A stretch of 64,000 bases of DNA from Spartinivicinus ruber (GTDB lineage: Bacteria; Pseudomonadota; Gammaproteobacteria; Pseudomonadales; Zooshikellaceae), in the NCBI RefSeq assembly GCF_011009015.1, contig NZ_CP048878.1, positions 6,109,001-6,173,000 of the forward strand. The letters are read 5' to 3'. The notes below the pieces were generated by a model. It had not been told where the DNA came from and did not search any database. It worked only from the letters and a program-made list of their open reading frames with translations. How positions within the stretch are numbered: position 1 is the first letter of the stretch; each line of letters begins with the position of its first letter. Both the position numbers and the translations under genes were made by a program. Below, one piece after another: positions 37,639 through 45,455 of the stretch.

Positions 37639-38289
37639 ATGACTACAACGCCTAAAAGTATTACATCTTTTGTATTTAACATAGCTTTTGCCTTATTACT
37701 ACCTGCCCAGGTACTTGGCTCTTCATGCTTTAGCCCATCACCAAATAACAAACAGAATGAAGATAGTTTTAAGCCAGTAACAGAAAAAAACTTAAGTCGC
37801 TCTGAACAAAGAAGTATTAGAAATATCTTCAAAAATATGGGTGGCCGCTGGACAGGTACAGCAACAGGCTTTTTTTGCATGGGAACAGAAAAATCGCTAA
37901 GACAAAAGCCTGATAATTATATCATCGAATCAATGGACGTGAATACCAACTCATCCGGTGATTTAGTCTTAAGTGCTCAGTTATTTTCACAAGCAAAAGA
38001 AACATCCCGTCAAGAGAATATGAGGCTATTTATTAGTGCAGGTAAATTGAGACTAGATAAAAATAGCAAAATGGGTGACGTAAGCCTAGATCAGATTACA
38101 AAAAACAAGGTAGTATTCACTCAACGATACAGGATTCCAACTCGTCAAAATGGTACTATCAAGGGAAGCATAGCTCAAGAAATAATCAGAACTATTAGTG
38201 CCTCTAGGTCTACATTGCAAATTGAGTATAATATATATACACAAGGAGTACTAAGTTCTAATAGTGTTTGGATGCTAAGAAAAAAATAA
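37639..38289 (+). CDS. Exported protein of unknown function
   Basis: I do not recognise this protein. It has 216 residues from the ATG at 37639 (a TTG at 37627 is also possible). A hydrophobic signal peptide (about residues 9-25) is followed by SSCFSPSPNNKQ; the Cys could be a lipid attachment site but the residues before it do not form a good lipobox. The mature part is beta-rich with KNMGGRWTGTATGFFCMG and ends ...NSVWMLRKK, which could be a lipocalin-like barrel; that is a guess from strand pattern. Confidence 0.6.
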   Translation: MTTTPKSITSFVFNIAFALLLPAQVLGSSCFSPSPNNKQNEDSFKPVTEKNLSRSEQRSIRNIFKNMGGRWTGTATGFFCMGTEKSLRQKPDNYIIESMDVNTNSSGDLVLSAQLFSQAKETSRQENMRLFISAGKLRLDKNSKMGDVSLDQITKNKVVFTQRYRIPTRQNGTIKGSIAQEIIRTISASRSTLQIEYNIYTQGVLSSNSVWMLRKK

Positions 38290-38312
38290 ATTGATTATTT
38301 TGGTAGTAAATT

Positions 38313-38792
38313 ATGGTTGTCCCTATGATTGTTATAAGAAAAATGACTGAGTATGACGCAACGGAAGTTAAATCACTGTCTGTTGAAGAAAGTCAGCTCG
38401 CCTATGTAGGTCACATATCAGAAATTCTATGTGATGATCCAGCAACCAACCACTTCCATGTTATTCTAGACAATGAGAATATAGTTGGTTTTTTCATTAT
38501 TGATACCCTCTATAAACAACATTACTCTTTCACTTTAGACAAAGAGCTTGGCTTGCGGGGCTTTATTATTGACAAAAACCAACAAGGTAAAGGGCTAGGC
38601 AAACAGTCAGTTATAGCACTAAAGCCTTATTTACAGTTATTTTATCAAAAGTGGGACTCCATTGTATTGACTGTTAATTGTAAAAACATAAATGCATATA
38701 AATGTTATTTAACAGGAGGCTTTACTGATACTGGTCAACTTTATCAGGAAGGGCCAGCAGGACCTCAACATATTATGAGAATGAATATATAA
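38313..38792 (+). CDS. GNAT family N-acetyltransferase
   Basis: Single-domain GNAT acetyltransferase of 159 residues. The acetyl-CoA binding segment is GLRGFIIDKNQQGKGLGKQS, followed by LTVNCKNINAYKCYLTGGF, the usual motif B region. A second ATG at 38325 (MIVIRKMTEYD) would give a more usual N-terminus. The substrate is unknown. It lies 23 bp after the exported protein gene and may be cotranscribed. Confidence 0.8.
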   Translation: MVVPMIVIRKMTEYDATEVKSLSVEESQLAYVGHISEILCDDPATNHFHVILDNENIVGFFIIDTLYKQHYSFTLDKELGLRGFIIDKNQQGKGLGKQSVIALKPYLQLFYQKWDSIVLTVNCKNINAYKCYLTGGFTDTGQLYQEGPAGPQHIMRMNI

Positions 38793-38875
38793 TTACTTCT
38801 AATAAAACTATAAGTATACTTAGGAGCTAAGCAGGTGGCTGGTAGTAAACCGAAGTCACTTACTCTAATCGATAC

Positions 38876-39610
38876 TTAAAATCCGTGTTTTTCTAATATT
38901 TCTTCCAAACGCCCTTTTTTTGTTATAATATCAAGACCTTTATTAAAATCGCTGATTTTATTTTGAAAGTCTTTAGCTTTTTTTGATATTATCAGGTGCT
39001 GATTCACTACTTCTATAGGAGGGCTTAACCATTCAATTTTATCAACACTTTCAGGAAAATCATTAGTTAAAATATATTTTCCTACACCTTTGTCTATTAG
39101 GGCCAAGTCGATTCTTTTTAGTATCAATTTTCCAATATTTGCTTTTTCTTTAACTACAGGGTATGTTTGCAACTTAGCACGCTTAAACTTAGGCGCATTA
39201 GAATACCCAACGATTACTCCTATTTTATATGACTTTAGCTCTTCAAGGCTCTTAAAACTGATATCATCCTCTTTCCTTTTATAAAAACCAATAACATTTG
39301 CTGGCAATGGATCGGAAAAAACAAAAAATTCTTCTCTATCTTTCCTATACCAAGCACTATAAATACCATCATAACCCCCTTGCTTTGCCATTTCTAAACG
39401 TCTTGCCCAAGAAGCGATGAAATCAATTTTTACTTCATAATTTACTTGCTTGAATGCTTCTTTCACAATTTCAGTTATAACCCCACCATTTACTAGATTT
39501 TTACCATAGTAAGGGGGGTACTCGCCATAAGCCAACTTTACTTCTCGTTCGCTTGATTGGACTGTTAAGCAGCTTAATGCATAAATAACTACAAACCATA
39601 TAATTTTCAT
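38876..39610 (-). CDS. Periplasmic solute-binding protein, ABC amino-acid type
   Basis: Exported protein of 244 residues with a signal peptide (about 1-20) and a bacterial extracellular solute-binding family 3 fold: VKLAYGEYPPYYGKNLVNGG at the start, FIASWARRLEMAKQGGYDGI and the C-terminal ISDFNKGLDIITKKG. No permease or ATPase gene is adjacent, and standalone members of this group in marine bacteria often have no known transporter. The ligand is unknown. Confidence 0.8.
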   Translation of the reverse strand: MKIIWFVVIYALSCLTVQSSEREVKLAYGEYPPYYGKNLVNGGVITEIVKEAFKQVNYEVKIDFIASWARRLEMAKQGGYDGIYSAWYRKDREEFFVFSDPLPANVIGFYKRKEDDISFKSLEELKSYKIGVIVGYSNAPKFKRAKLQTYPVVKEKANIGKLILKRIDLALIDKGVGKYILTNDFPESVDKIEWLSPPIEVVNQHLIISKKAKDFQNKISDFNKGLDIITKKGRLEEILEKHGF

Positions 39611-39925
39611 ATTGACATTCGTTTTAAACTAATGGTGAATGCTTATAGAATGAAATAGCTTCATTCTTTGGTGCATTCCTAACAGCTATTCATTTTGAAT
39701 AATAGTACAGTGGTTATTATTCCTGAAGTATTAGCATAATAATTTCTTCACCGCAATGCAGAATTTTTTCATGATAGCTTTTAATAATTAATGCCATATA
39801 ACTATAGCTAAATATTAAATTTCTAAATATTCTATATCTACTATTCTTCAACTCGCCAAAGATATTGGTTTGCAAATAAAGCATTCAAAGAAATTAACAA
39901 CCTTATACTCAAAAGGATTTACACA
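39611..39925. other. AT-rich divergent gap
   Basis: This 315-bp gap separates the divergent solute-binding protein gene and the next exported protein gene. It is AT-rich and must contain their promoters. I see no clear operator, repeat or small gene in it. Confidence 0.4.
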
Positions 39926-40711
39926 GTGAAAAGTAAATTACCTATAAATCTTGCTATTTTTTCTACATTATTATTTAACACCTATGCAAATGCTGAGTTA
40001 GAGAATAATGCTTGTATAGATAGAGTTAGTGAAAGCACTGTAAACAGTGTTTATAACCATGAAAGTTGCTCAGCAGGAGTGTTTGCTAACTCTCATTATT
40101 CAGCAATATCAAACTTTAATATCTTGGATGCTACAACAGTTTCATTTGATTTTGTTACACCAAATGATTTGGAACTTGGATGGGTGATGGTCTGGAGTGA
40201 TACTACAGAAGTTGATTTCTCTATAAAACCTACTTTTAAAGCACCACTCACTTCAAATAAAGGCCACTATATACTGAATTCTGATCAAATTAATTTTCAG
40301 CAAGGTATATATACAATAGCAATTACTGCCGGAAAAGATGAGAGAACTGTTGCTGCAACAAGAGCAATGATTTTTGGTCAGCCTGCTCAATCAGGGGGTA
40401 GTGCCATAGCTGTTACCAGAAGAGCATTAACCGGAATAACTGCTGTTTTTAACAGCCCTCCCAATGTCATAGCCAGTGAGAATTTAACATGGTTAAGAGT
40501 ATTTGATGGCTCTTTAGAAGGTTCTTCAACCCAAGGCACACAACCAATTCTTGAAATGAAAAGACCTCCTGCAGATTCTTCAGGTATAGTTTCAATAAAC
40601 TTCCCAGCAGGAACCTTAAAGAACAAAAGAACATATACTTTAATATTTAATCCTGGTCGTACCTTTGGAGCTATATCTGCAGCACATACTTTTAAATATG
40701 TACTTCAGTAA
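39926..40711 (+). CDS. Exported protein of unknown function
   Basis: I do not recognise this protein. It has 261 residues from a GTG at 39926, preceded by AAAAGGA about 9 bases upstream. A signal peptide (cleavage near ANAELEN, residue 23) precedes a mature protein with two Cys near its N-terminus (NACID, ESCSAG). The rest is beta-rich, with FDFVTPNDLELGWVMVWSD and a C-terminal immunoglobulin-like pattern (FPAGTLKNKRTYTLIF). It may be a secreted or surface protein; nothing ties it to its neighbours. Confidence 0.6.
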   Translation: MKSKLPINLAIFSTLLFNTYANAELENNACIDRVSESTVNSVYNHESCSAGVFANSHYSAISNFNILDATTVSFDFVTPNDLELGWVMVWSDTTEVDFSIKPTFKAPLTSNKGHYILNSDQINFQQGIYTIAITAGKDERTVAATRAMIFGQPAQSGGSAIAVTRRALTGITAVFNSPPNVIASENLTWLRVFDGSLEGSSTQGTQPILEMKRPPADSSGIVSINFPAGTLKNKRTYTLIFNPGRTFGAISAAHTFKYVLQ

Positions 40712-41036
40712 AAACTGCTCCTTGCATAAATTATTTTTTTCTTGGTGTTTAAGTTAAACTGCTTGCTTCATTTTCTGAAAAGCCTTAGCAACTCCAAGGC
40801 TTGACCGTAATGAAGCCAAATGTAGCATGAGAAGACTAACAAACTTAATTGGGTACAAGTAGTAAATACCATAAAAATGCTAAAAGCTCTGATTCCTGGG
40901 GGCTACATGGAAACTTTTTGTAGCTCCACTGTTAAAGAATCCATCTTTTAAGAAAAAATTCTCAACCTTAAGTTTTCCTTAAGTTTAGTTGCGTACGCTT
41001 ATTTCAAAGTCAGTTAGGACCATGTGAGAAAGGTGT
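40712..41036. promoter_or_regulatory. Upstream region of the acyl-ligase operon
   Basis: A 325-bp gap. A hairpin AAGCCTT-N9-AAGGCTT (40780-40802) may end transcription of the preceding gene. The key element is the direct repeat described separately at 40967-40983, about 54 bp before the first gene of the operon. A possible -10 such as TACGCT at 40994 or CTTATT at 40998 follows it. GTGAGAAAGG just before 41037 is a plausible ribosome-binding site. Confidence 0.5.
40967..40983 (+). promoter_or_regulatory. PmrA/QseB-type operator (CTTAAG-N5-CTTAAG)
   Basis: Two identical hexamers CTTAAG are separated by TTTTC, so they repeat every 11 bp. This matches the PmrA box consensus I know (YTTAAK, five bases, YTTAAK). 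It lies 54 bp before the first gene of the acyl-ligase operon, where such a box would overlap the -35 region. The operon itself is followed by an OmpR-family regulator gene of the PmrA/QseB type, so the box is probably its target. The match is exact by eye; binding is inferred. Confidence 0.7.
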
Positions 41037-41666
41037 ATGCAACAACAACCTATTAAAACAAAGCAGTCTGCTCAGTGGTTATGGTCACTGGACAACGATC
41101 ACCCATTACGTGATGCTACAGAACAGTTCATCCGCAATGGATATCGGCATCACTTTCAAGCTACAGAAATTTCCTTTTTACCTACTTTAACCAGCTTATG
41201 GGTTGATGGGCAAATAAAGGCCGCAGCGGGTTATTGCTCTGCTGCAAATCATACTCTTTTTTTAGAACATTACTTAAATAAGCCTATTGAATCGTTACTG
41301 GGGTTACGCTGGCAACGCTCAGTTCAACGTCATGACATCTTAGAAATTGGCAATTTGTTTGCCACCTTCCCAGGGGGACTACGTGCGATCATCATTTTCT
41401 TTTTGCAATTATGTCAATCGCAACAATTACCCTATGTTGTTTTTACAGCGACCAAACAGCTTGCTCACTCTTTCCAACGCCTGGGAATACCACTGTATAT
41501 AATCGGTAATGCCTCAGGTTCTGCTTTAGCGACAAACCAACAGGGCTGGGGGAGCTACTATGAACACCAACCACAAGTTTCAGCATTGCTAGTAACCGAT
41601 GTTGCGGCTGTGCTTCCTCGCCTACAGCAAGGTTTACAGATAATCACAAACTTGGAGATAGGCTAA
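41037..41666 (+). CDS. Thermostable hemolysin family protein
   Basis: Protein of 209 residues of the family named after Vibrio thermostable hemolysin. Characteristic: HPLRDATEQFIRNGYRHHFQA, LFLEHYLNKPIE and ILEIGNLFATFPGGLRAIII. The segment EIGNLFA...GGLRA...YVVFTATKQLAHSFQRLG looks to me like a GNAT or N-acyltransferase fold (similar in pattern to acyl-amino-acid and homoserine-lactone synthases); that fold call is my inference. There is no signal peptide or transmembrane helix, which argues against a secreted toxin. Its stop shares one base with the next start, so the pair is translationally coupled. I think it is an acyltransferase acting with the adjacent acyl ligase. Confidence 0.8.
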   Translation: MQQQPIKTKQSAQWLWSLDNDHPLRDATEQFIRNGYRHHFQATEISFLPTLTSLWVDGQIKAAAGYCSAANHTLFLEHYLNKPIESLLGLRWQRSVQRHDILEIGNLFATFPGGLRAIIIFFLQLCQSQQLPYVVFTATKQLAHSFQRLGIPLYIIGNASGSALATNQQGWGSYYEHQPQVSALLVTDVAAVLPRLQQGLQIITNLEIG

Positions 41667-43204
41667 TGCGACGGCATTTTTGGCAACGTCTTCATCACTG
41701 GCAGTCCCAATACCCAAGTACATCAGCACTGCAAGACGATGTAACAAATATCACTTGGCAGCAGCTGCCTGAAATAATTACAGCCATGTCTGAAGCCTTA
41801 TACCTACCGTCAAAGCAACCTGTTGGACTGATATTAGATAATGGATGCCCATGGGTTATTACAGATTTAGCCTTATTATTTAATGGTAATGCCACAATCC
41901 CTCTACCTGAGTTTTTTAGTCAACAACAAATATGGCATGTAATCCAAGATGCAGGGTTGCAATGGTTTGTTATTGATCGGCTACCAACATGGATGAAACA
42001 GGAGCAAATCCTACAACAGCAGCCTTTGCCAATGGGATTGTCGCTGGTTCAGTTAGCAACCACAGCCCCTTCTAAGTTGTTACCCAGAGGTGTTGCTAAG
42101 ATAACCTATACCTCTGGCACCACAGGTACCCCCAAAGGCGTGATGTTAAGTGCCACCCATCAATTACGCGTAGCACACGCCTTATCTGAACGGCTTGCTC
42201 CATTAGGTTTAAAACGTCATGGCTGTAGCTTGCCATTGGCTGTTCTACTGGAAAACGTCGCAGGTGTTTATTGTAGTTTATGGCAAGGAGCAACCGTTCT
42301 TTTACCATCTTTAGCTAACCAAGGTTGGCAACAAAGTCGTTTAATGGACTGGCCTCGCTATTTGCAAACCTGGGAACAGTTACAACCACACTCATTAATC
42401 TGGTTACCTGAAATACTCAGACAAGTCATCCAACAACAAACGTTAGCACCGTTAAGAAAAAAGCTTGCTGAACAGGTTCGTTTTATTGCAGTAGGTGGTG
42501 GGAAAGTGCCTATATCACTGTTACAACAGGCTCAGCAACAAGGACTACCTGTATACGAAGGCTATGGCTTGTCTGAATGTGCATCTGTAGTAGCAGTAAA
42601 TACACCATTTGATAATGTGGCAGGTAGCGTTGGGCGAATCCTCCCCCACTTGCAAGCCCACTGCAATAAACAAGGTGAGCTGGAGTTACGAGGAAATACC
42701 TTTTTAGGCTATTTAGGGCAGCACGCACAGCCAACTCGTAAAGTGAAAACTGGTGATTTGGCTAAGCTAGCCTCTGATGGCCTACTCACTATTTCCGGTC
42801 GCCGCAAGCAAGTGATAATAAACAGCTATGGGCGAAATATTAATCCGGAATGGATTGAGTCTGAAGCTTCTTCCTTTGCTGCTCTACAGCAGTTAGTACT
42901 GCTGGGTGATGAGCAAATGGTGAATACTGCTCTAGTATTTTCTTCTGCATCATTCAATGCCATCGAACAGTCACTACAACAACTTAATCAATCGTTACCA
43001 GATTATGCTCAAGTCCAACGCTGGTATCAGTTGAATGAACCGTTATCAGTTATTAATGGCATGTTGACGGCCAATGGACGCTTACGCCGCCAGTCAATTC
43101 AAAACTATTTCTACCCTCTGCTCCAAGCAGAACCGTCAAACCTCCACAGCGTACCTTTTGACACTCTTTTAAAAAAGAAGGAAGTACAAGCTGTGGGCCA
43201 ATAA
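41666..43204 (+). CDS. AMP-dependent acyl-CoA/acyl ligase family protein
   Basis: Adenylate-forming enzyme of 512 residues. The P-loop YTSGTTGTPKGVML lies near residues 148-161, the A5 motif YGLSECASV near 300, TGDLA near 363 and KQVIINSYGRNINPEWIE near 385-402, the last typical of long-chain fatty acyl ligases. In the C-terminal lid the usual Lys of the GK motif appears as Arg472 (LTANGRLRR), which would weaken the adenylation half-reaction if the alignment is right. It is the second gene of the four-gene operon and probably activates a fatty or other carboxylic acid. Overlap with the upstream gene and a 25-bp gap to the next suggest a single transcript. Confidence 0.85.
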   Translation: MRRHFWQRLHHWQSQYPSTSALQDDVTNITWQQLPEIITAMSEALYLPSKQPVGLILDNGCPWVITDLALLFNGNATIPLPEFFSQQQIWHVIQDAGLQWFVIDRLPTWMKQEQILQQQPLPMGLSLVQLATTAPSKLLPRGVAKITYTSGTTGTPKGVMLSATHQLRVAHALSERLAPLGLKRHGCSLPLAVLLENVAGVYCSLWQGATVLLPSLANQGWQQSRLMDWPRYLQTWEQLQPHSLIWLPEILRQVIQQQTLAPLRKKLAEQVRFIAVGGGKVPISLLQQAQQQGLPVYEGYGLSECASVVAVNTPFDNVAGSVGRILPHLQAHCNKQGELELRGNTFLGYLGQHAQPTRKVKTGDLAKLASDGLLTISGRRKQVIINSYGRNINPEWIESEASSFAALQQLVLLGDEQMVNTALVFSSASFNAIEQSLQQLNQSLPDYAQVQRWYQLNEPLSVINGMLTANGRLRRQSIQNYFYPLLQAEPSNLHSVPFDTLLKKKEVQAVGQ

Positions 43205-43229
43205 CCATCATTAATTGAGGATTTTAACT

Positions 43230-43922
43230 ATGGGGTTTTATGCACAACTACAAGATGCAACTGAAGCTGCTCGTCAACATATGCTGTCTGCACCTGTTTT
43301 TAGCGCAGCGCCTTCAGGTAACGTCTTACTAGAAACTTATACCTATTTTTTATCACAAGCCTATCATCATGTTAAACACACAGTACCGTTACTGATGGCA
43401 TGTGGTGCGAAGCTTGGCCCTCGTTACCCTGAACTACAACAGGCTATTGCTGAATATATTGAGGAAGAAATTGGCCATCAGGAATGGATCCTTTCTGATA
43501 TAGCTGCGTGTGGAAAACCAACAGAATTTATTCGCAACGGTGAGCCTGACGCACCTATAGAACTAATGGTTGCATTTTTATACGACGCAATACAACGAGG
43601 TAATCCACATAGCCTATTTGGAATGGTCCAGGTATTGGAAGGCACTAGTATTAATAAAGCCAATGATATGGCAGATGCATTTCAAACTGCTCTGGGACTA
43701 CCAGATCAAGCATTCAGTTATCTTCGATCTCACGGTAAGCTGGATGAAGATCACTGGAAGTTTTTTACTAGCCTAATGAATAAAATAACTGATCCAGTTG
43801 ATCAGAAAGCTATTATGCATAGTGCTGTGCGAGTTTATCAACTATATGGACAAATGTTGTATTCATTACCTCTATCCTCAGTCAATACCACGTCAAACGA
43901 ACCATTTGCACTGGTCAGCTAA
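43230..43922 (+). CDS. TenA/heme-oxygenase-fold putative diiron oxidase
   Basis: All-helical protein of 230 residues from the ATG at 43230, with TTGAGGA 8 bases upstream (a TTG at 43215 also opens the frame). It belongs to the TenA/PqqC-like group, often annotated iron-containing redox enzyme. Candidate metal ligands are Glu35, His46 or His47, Glu80 with His83 (EEIGHQEW), His168, and Asp172 with His175 (HGKLDEDHW), an arrangement like heme-oxygenase-like diiron oxidases such as UndA. A thiamin-degrading TenA would instead carry an active-site Cys; the few Cys here are not in that context. With an acyl ligase upstream, oxidation of a lipid- or amino-acid-derived substrate is plausible. Confidence 0.75.
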   Translation: MGFYAQLQDATEAARQHMLSAPVFSAAPSGNVLLETYTYFLSQAYHHVKHTVPLLMACGAKLGPRYPELQQAIAEYIEEEIGHQEWILSDIAACGKPTEFIRNGEPDAPIELMVAFLYDAIQRGNPHSLFGMVQVLEGTSINKANDMADAFQTALGLPDQAFSYLRSHGKLDEDHWKFFTSLMNKITDPVDQKAIMHSAVRVYQLYGQMLYSLPLSSVNTTSNEPFALVS

Positions 43923-43936
43923 GCGAGGAATTAGTA

Positions 43937-44737
43937 ATGAAAGTAACTTATGAGGGTAAATATATTGTTTTATTAGGTGCAACAGGGGGAATTGGTCAAG
44001 CGTTAGCCCAGCAGTTGGCTGAGTCTGGCGCTAATCTATTATTAGTTGCTCGTAATGCTCAGCGTTTAGAGCAACTAATCAAACTGTTACCAGGAACAAA
44101 ACATCAATATTGTGCTGCAAATCTTGCAAACGAAGAAGGTCGTAAACAAATAATTCAAATGGTTAATGCATGTTTAAACATCAATAGTATTATTTTTAGT
44201 ACAGGAATTAATGATTTTCGTTGGTTAGAAGAACAGTCAAATACCAAAATCAGTGAATTAATCATGACAAACTTAACTGCTGTCATTTTATTAACCCATG
44301 CGCTTTTACCTTATGTGAAAACACATAAGGTACAACTAGCGTATATTGGTTCTACCTATGGCGTTATTGGTTATCCTGGTTTTGCAACTTATTGTGCCTC
44401 TAAGTTTGGTTTGCGTGGGTTTGCTCAAGCATTGGGGCGAGAACTCCGCAATGAAGGAGTCAAGGTTAAATACATTGCTCCTCGAGCTACTGATACATCA
44501 TTAAATGACACAGCAATCCGGCAATTAATCAATACAACTAACAGCCAACTAGATACACCTGAGCAAGTTGCTCAACAAATTATCCAAGCGTTAAGTTCTA
44601 ACAAAGCAGAATGGTTTATTGGCTGGCCAGAAAAACTATTTGTGAAAGTCAATCAGCTTTTTCCTGCTCTAGTAAGTCGAGTTATCCACAAACAATGGTC
44701 AATCATACGCCGTTGTGCCGAAAGACCAATAGGGTAA
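43937..44737 (+). CDS. Short-chain dehydrogenase/reductase
   Basis: NAD(P)-dependent SDR of 266 residues. The nucleotide-binding motif GATGGIGQALAQQL is near residue 12, Ser in YIGSTYGVIG and the catalytic pair Tyr152 and Lys156 in YCASKFGLRG. The C-terminal hydrophobic tail (WFIGWPEKLFVKVNQLFPAL) resembles SDRs acting on lipid substrates. It follows the putative diiron oxidase by 14 bp and is the last metabolic gene before the two-component pair. Confidence 0.92.
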   Translation: MKVTYEGKYIVLLGATGGIGQALAQQLAESGANLLLVARNAQRLEQLIKLLPGTKHQYCAANLANEEGRKQIIQMVNACLNINSIIFSTGINDFRWLEEQSNTKISELIMTNLTAVILLTHALLPYVKTHKVQLAYIGSTYGVIGYPGFATYCASKFGLRGFAQALGRELRNEGVKVKYIAPRATDTSLNDTAIRQLINTTNSQLDTPEQVAQQIIQALSSNKAEWFIGWPEKLFVKVNQLFPALVSRVIHKQWSIIRRCAERPIG

Positions 44738-44789
44738 TAACCACTTACAGCAAGCGACTAGAATATAGGTAAGGTATAAAGGAAAAATA

Positions 44790-45455
44790 ATGCGGGTGTT
44801 ACTGGTAGAAGATGATAGCATGTTAGCTGATGGTTTGTGTGATGCCCTACAATTATCGGGTTACACCATTGACTGGTTAGCCTTAGGGCAACCAGTCGTC
44901 AGCAGTTTACGTCATAATACATTTGCAGGAATTGTACTAGATCTCGGTTTACCCGATATCGATGGAATTCAAGTTATTCGTCAAATACGGCGAGAAAAAT
45001 TTGATATACCAATCTTAATTCTTACTGCTCGGGATGATATTGATGACCGCGTTAAAGGTCTCGATGCAGGAGCTGATGATTATTTAGTAAAGCCATTTGA
45101 AGTTGAAGAGCTTAAAGCTCGTTTACGGGCATTACTACGCCGTTCTCAAGGTCGCTTAGACAACACTATCAATTATGAAAATATTCTCTTAAACCCTGAA
45201 ACACACCAAGTAAATTATCAAAATCAAGAAGTAAAACTAAGTCGTCATGAATTTAAACTGTTGTCAATTTTGATAGCCCAACCTGGAAAAGTTTTCACTA
45301 AAGACATTCTTCAAGATTTAGTATATGGTTGGGATAACCCTCCAGAAAGCAATGCAATTGAAGTACATATTCATCATTTACGTAAAAAATTTTATTCTAC
45401 ATTAATTAAAACAATCCGCGGAGTCGGATATTGTGTTGAAAAAGTATCTTCCTGA
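44790..45455 (+). CDS. OmpR-family response regulator (PmrA/QseB-like)
   Basis: Response regulator of 221 residues. The receiver domain has LLVEDDSMLADGL, phospho-acceptor Asp51 in GIVLDLGLPDIDG, LTARDDIDDRVKGLDAGADDY and the switch LVKPFEVEEL. The C-terminal winged-helix DNA-binding domain contains LSRHEFKLLSILIAQPGKVF and NAIEVHIHHLRKKF. These are typical of the QseB/PmrA branch, whose boxes are CTTAAG-type direct repeats like the one at 40967. It overlaps the kinase gene by 23 bp. A 52-bp gap to the SDR gene leaves cotranscription with the operon possible. Confidence 0.92.
   Translation: MRVLLVEDDSMLADGLCDALQLSGYTIDWLALGQPVVSSLRHNTFAGIVLDLGLPDIDGIQVIRQIRREKFDIPILILTARDDIDDRVKGLDAGADDYLVKPFEVEELKARLRALLRRSQGRLDNTINYENILLNPETHQVNYQNQEVKLSRHEFKLLSILIAQPGKVFTKDILQDLVYGWDNPPESNAIEVHIHHLRKKFYSTLIKTIRGVGYCVEKVSS

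Noticed and set aside
41037-41666. Secreted pore-forming toxin, as the family name implies
   Set aside because: No signal peptide or amphipathic pore segment is visible, and the gene is translationally coupled to an acyl ligase.
43230-43922. Annotation as thiaminase/TenA regulator
   Set aside because: No thiamin genes are near and the residues fit a metal-binding oxidase pattern better than a TenA active site with Cys.
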